From: Longimicrobiales bacterium
GTDB lineage: Bacteria > Gemmatimonadota > Gemmatimonadetes > Longimicrobiales > Gaopeijiaceae
Assembly: GCA_028280205.1 (NCBI GenBank)
Contig: JANQME010000443.1
Location: 1 to 22,365 of the forward strand
Reading direction: 5' to 3'
DNA: 22,365 nt
A program made the position numbers and the translations under genes. Below, piece by piece: positions 19,988 to 22,365 of this stretch. Each line of letters opens with the position of its first letter. Position 1 is the stretch's first letter. The notes under the pieces are model-generated. The model saw nothing but the letters and a program-made list of their open reading frames with translations. It ran no database searches and was not told the origin of the DNA.

Positions 19988-22365
19988 TCGACGGGCGTCT
20001 CCCCGAAGCGCTGGAGGGGCTCTGGCTGGCCCGGCGGCTCGACCCGGACAACGCCTCACAGAACACGGGTCAGATCCTGAAGCTGCGGGGCCGGTGCACT
20101 CCGGCGATCGTGGCAGCCGCGGTCGACACCGCGCTCGACGAGTGCGACGCCTTCCGGACGCGTGTCGAGGCGCGCGTGGACCCGTCGGACGGCGCGACCC
20201 ACCCGTTCCTGACGAGCCGCGACGCCCCGCCACCCGAGACCGCGGTCCTGGACCTCACGACGGAGGCGGATCCGCGTCGGGCGGCCCGAGCGCGGCTCCA
20301 CGCCGACGCGGCCAGACCGCGCGACCCCGCCCGGGAGCCGATGGTCACGAGCCTCGTCCTGCACCTCGAGGAACACGAGGTATGGTGGTACCTCTGCGCG
20401 CAGCACCTGGTCGTTGACGCGTACGGAACGACACTCCTGAACGTACGCGTCCTGGACCTCCTCGGGGCGGAGATCAGCGGGGATGCGCCACAGAGCCGGC
20501 CGTTCGCGTCGTTTGCCGGCGTGATGGAGGAGGACGCGGGGTATCGGGCCTCCTCGCGCCGGAGTGAGGATCTCGACTTCTGGCTGGCCGAGCTCGAGGG
20601 CCTGTCGGACGTGCGCGGTCTGGCCGACGGTGAGCCGTTGGCGCGCGGCTTCCATCACCGGGTGGATGGCCCGGTGCCCGCCGATCTGTACGAGAGTCTC
20701 CAGCGAATGGCGAGCGACTCCGGTGTGGGATGGCCGGAGGTGGCGACGGCGGCGATCGGAACGTACGTGGCTCGACACGTGGGCGCAGACGACGTCGTGC
20801 TCGGGGTCCCCGCGATGAACCGGCTCGGCTCCGCCTCGGTGCGGGTGCCGTGCTCGGTCATGAACGTCCTCCCGTTGCGCGTCCACGTCGATGAAGAGGA
20901 AGCGGCGACCGAGCTCGTGACCCGAGTGGCCGAGACCGCGCGTCGCTGTCGGAAGCACGGACGCTTCCGGAGTGAGCAGTTGCGCCGGGAGCTCGGCTTC
21001 CTGGGGGGAGGGCGCAGGCTCTTCGGCCCGATGGTCAACGTGCTGCCCTTCCAGCCGCTCCCCTCGGTGGAGGGGGTCGAGTTCGAGCTGGAGGTGCTCG
21101 GTGCGGGGCCCGTGGACGACCTCACCTTCACTTTCCGCGGTGGCGGGGTCGGGCGGGGCATCCGTCTGGAGGTGGACGCCAACCCCTCGCTCTACTCCAT
21201 GGAGCAGGTGCACGTGCACCGGGACCGGCTCCTCGCCTTCCTCGGCGCCTTCGCCGGGAGCCGGGGAGCGGTGGCAGCCGTCCCGACGCTTGGCGCGGAG
21301 GAGACGAGCCGCTGGGTGCGTGACGTCAACCGGACCGAGCACCCCGTCGACGAGACGACGCTGGTCGAGCTTTTCGTGCACGCGGTCCGCAGCGGCCCGG
21401 ACAGGACGGCCCTCGAAGGGGACGGGCGCACCTGGTCCTACCGCGCGCTCTCGTCACATGCCGGATCGGTTGCGTCCAAGCTGCGCGATGCCGGTGTGGG
21501 CCGAGGCTCGATCGTCGCTCTTCTCATGCAGCGCTCCCCGGAGCGGCTGGTCGCCTGTCTCGGGACGATGGCTGCCGGCGCGGCGTATCTGCCGCTGGAC
21601 CCCGAGCACCCGCCGGCCCGCATACGGCAGCTTCTCGACGATGCCTGCCCGACCGCGGTGATCGTCGACCGCCGATACGATCCGCGCGAAAGCCGGGCGG
21701 GTCTCGCGGCCCTCGACGACCTCGCAGCCCTCGACGACGGTCTCGCGGCGCTCCACCTCGCGGCCCTCGATGTCGGCCCGATGCCGGGTTCCGCCCCCGA
21801 GGCTCCGAGCCCTTCGCTCGAGACGGGCGTGGGAGAGGTCGGCCCCGACGACCCGGCGTACGTCATCTACACCTCCGGCTCGACCGGAGCGCCGAAGGGT
21901 GTCGTGGTGGAGCACCGATCGATCGTGAACCGGCTCGAGTGGATGCGGGAGACGTTCGGGATCGGTCCGAACGACCGCGTTCTGCAGAAGACGCCGGCGA
22001 CCTTCGACGTCTCGGTGTGGGAGCTCTTCCTTCCGGTGATCTCGGGCGCGACGCTCGTCGTGGCGCCTCCCGGCGCGCACCGGGATCCCAGCGCGTTGGC
22101 GCGCCTGGTCCGCGACGAGGGGGTGACCGTGATGCACTTCGTCCCCTCGATGTTGGGCCCGTTCCTCGACCACCCGGACTCCGAGGGCCTCGCCGTCGAG
22201 CGCGTGTTCTGCAGCGGCGAGGCGCTCTCGCCTGCGTTGCGCGCCCGCTTCCACGAACGAATGCACGGGGGGCGGGCGCGCAACGCAGGCGAGAGCGCCT
22301 CGCCGCTGCAGAACACGCGCTCGACGGCGAGGCCCTCGGAGTCCGGGTGGTCGAGGAACGGGCCC
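19984..22365 (+). CDS. entF: EntF-like nonribosomal peptide synthetase, condensation plus adenylation, truncated by a fold-back at the window end
   Basis: The frame stays open to the edge (794 codons), but only about the first 762 are credible. Residues 1-430 are a condensation domain with active-site motif QHLVVDA (140-146; normally HHxxxDG, second His kept) and NVLPLRV and LFGPMVNVLPF segments. Residues 455-760 are an amino-acid adenylation domain with AAYLPLDPEHP (A2), YTSGSTGAPKG (A3, 629-639), FDVSVWELF (A4, 674-682) and VFCSGEAL. Selectivity positions Asp675, Val676, Trp679, His718, Phe742 and Ser744 read D-V-W-H-F-S, as in the EntF serine code. The domain breaks off before the YGPTE motif, where the DNA becomes the reverse complement of itself (22272-22365). 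Carrier and thioesterase domains, expected in EntF, are not seen. GTG 19984 overlaps the carrier-protein stop by four bases. Confidence 0.9.
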   Translation, partial: MIDGRLPEALEGLWLARRLDPDNASQNTGQILKLRGRCTPAIVAAAVDTALDECDAFRTRVEARVDPSDGATHPFLTSRDAPPPETAVLDLTTEADPRRAARARLHADAARPRDPAREPMVTSLVLHLEEHEVWWYLCAQHLVVDAYGTTLLNVRVLDLLGAEISGDAPQSRPFASFAGVMEEDAGYRASSRRSEDLDFWLAELEGLSDVRGLADGEPLARGFHHRVDGPVPADLYESLQRMASDSGVGWPEVATAAIGTYVARHVGADDVVLGVPAMNRLGSASVRVPCSVMNVLPLRVHVDEEEAATELVTRVAETARRCRKHGRFRSEQLRRELGFLGGGRRLFGPMVNVLPFQPLPSVEGVEFELEVLGAGPVDDLTFTFRGGGVGRGIRLEVDANPSLYSMEQVHVHRDRLLAFLGAFAGSRGAVAAVPTLGAEETSRWVRDVNRTEHPVDETTLVELFVHAVRSGPDRTALEGDGRTWSYRALSSHAGSVASKLRDAGVGRGSIVALLMQRSPERLVACLGTMAAGAAYLPLDPEHPPARIRQLLDDACPTAVIVDRRYDPRESRAGLAALDDLAALDDGLAALHLAALDVGPMPGSAPEAPSPSLETGVGEVGPDDPAYVIYTSGSTGAPKGVVVEHRSIVNRLEWMRETFGIGPNDRVLQKTPATFDVSVWELFLPVISGATLVVAPPGAHRDPSALARLVRDEGVTVMHFVPSMLGPFLDHPDSEGLAVERVFCSGEALSPALRARFHERMHGGRARNAGESASPLQNTRSTARPSESGWSRNGP
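22155..22365. repeat. Perfect 94-bp inverted repeat with 23-base spacer at the window end
   Basis: Bases 22155-22248 and 22272-22365 are exact reverse complements over all 94 positions, separated by 22249-22271. The left arm is NRPS adenylation-domain coding sequence. The right arm makes no protein sense in the forward frame, and read on the minus strand it repeats the VFCSGEALSPALRAR peptide. The repeat runs to the last base of the window. This pattern is typical of a fold-back (chimeric) artefact at a contig end rather than a natural element. Confidence 0.9.

Noticed and set aside
20056..21381. 441-codon minus-strand frame across the NRPS condensation domain
   Set aside because: Shadow frame; the plus strand carries a continuous condensation-adenylation protein.
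21867..22316. Minus-strand frame beginning with an adenylation-domain peptide (MFCSGEALSPALRAR)
   Set aside because: It is only the fold-back copy of the plus-strand NRPS sequence and turns to nonsense beyond the loop.
1..22365. CRISPR arrays, tRNA or rRNA genes, transposases, phage genes
   Set aside because: I looked for regular short repeats, tRNA-like cloverleafs and recombinase motifs and saw none. The only sizeable repeat is the terminal fold-back.

Overview
The window is about 22.4 kb of very GC-rich, densely coding bacterial DNA holding two metal and cofactor loci side by side: a cobalamin (B12) salvage and cobalt-uptake locus (1 to 7885) and an iron/catecholate-siderophore locus (7971 to the end). 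GTG starts and 4-base stop/start overlaps are common. A periplasmic di-heme peroxidase, secreted beta-propellers and periplasmic binding proteins point to a Gram-negative, double-membraned organism. I cannot name the phylum from sequence alone; Gemmatimonadota-like bacteria would fit, but that is only a guess.

B12 locus. Two divergent cobalamin riboswitches sit back to back at about 3716-3876 (minus) and 4066-4218 (plus). The minus-strand unit reads PepSY membrane protein, CbtB, CbtA, PduO-type cobalamin adenosyltransferase, then a BtuF-like corrinoid-binding protein cut by the window start. The plus-strand unit reads CbiB/CobD, a CobC/CobD-type PLP enzyme and cobyric acid synthase CobQ/CbiP. 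Together they would import cobalt or corrinoid, adenosylate it, and carry it through cobyric acid and aminopropanol attachment. No corrin-ring or lower-ligand genes are present here.

Iron locus. Two near-identical 21-bp Fur-box-like palindromes (7971-7991 and 13911-13931) each stand upstream of a plus-strand gene set. Set A: YncE-like beta-propeller, di-heme cytochrome c peroxidase/MauG-family protein, nitroreductase-family protein, FecCD permease, FepC-type ATPase, Fes/IroE-type esterase. Set B: FepB-like binding protein, a second YncE-like propeller, isochorismate synthase (EntC), DHB-AMP ligase (EntE), isochorismatase (EntB N-domain only), a stand-alone aryl carrier protein, and an EntF-like NRPS (condensation plus adenylation) truncated at the end. 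The visible part of the NRPS adenylation code (D-V-W-H-F-S) matches the serine code, and a cytosolic esterase is present, so the product is probably a 2,3-dihydroxybenzoyl-serine siderophore of the enterobactin kind. EntA and an outer-membrane receptor are not in the window.

The last 211 bases form a perfect 94-bp inverted repeat that folds the NRPS gene back on itself. This looks like an assembly or library fold-back artefact, so sequence after about 22271 should not be trusted.
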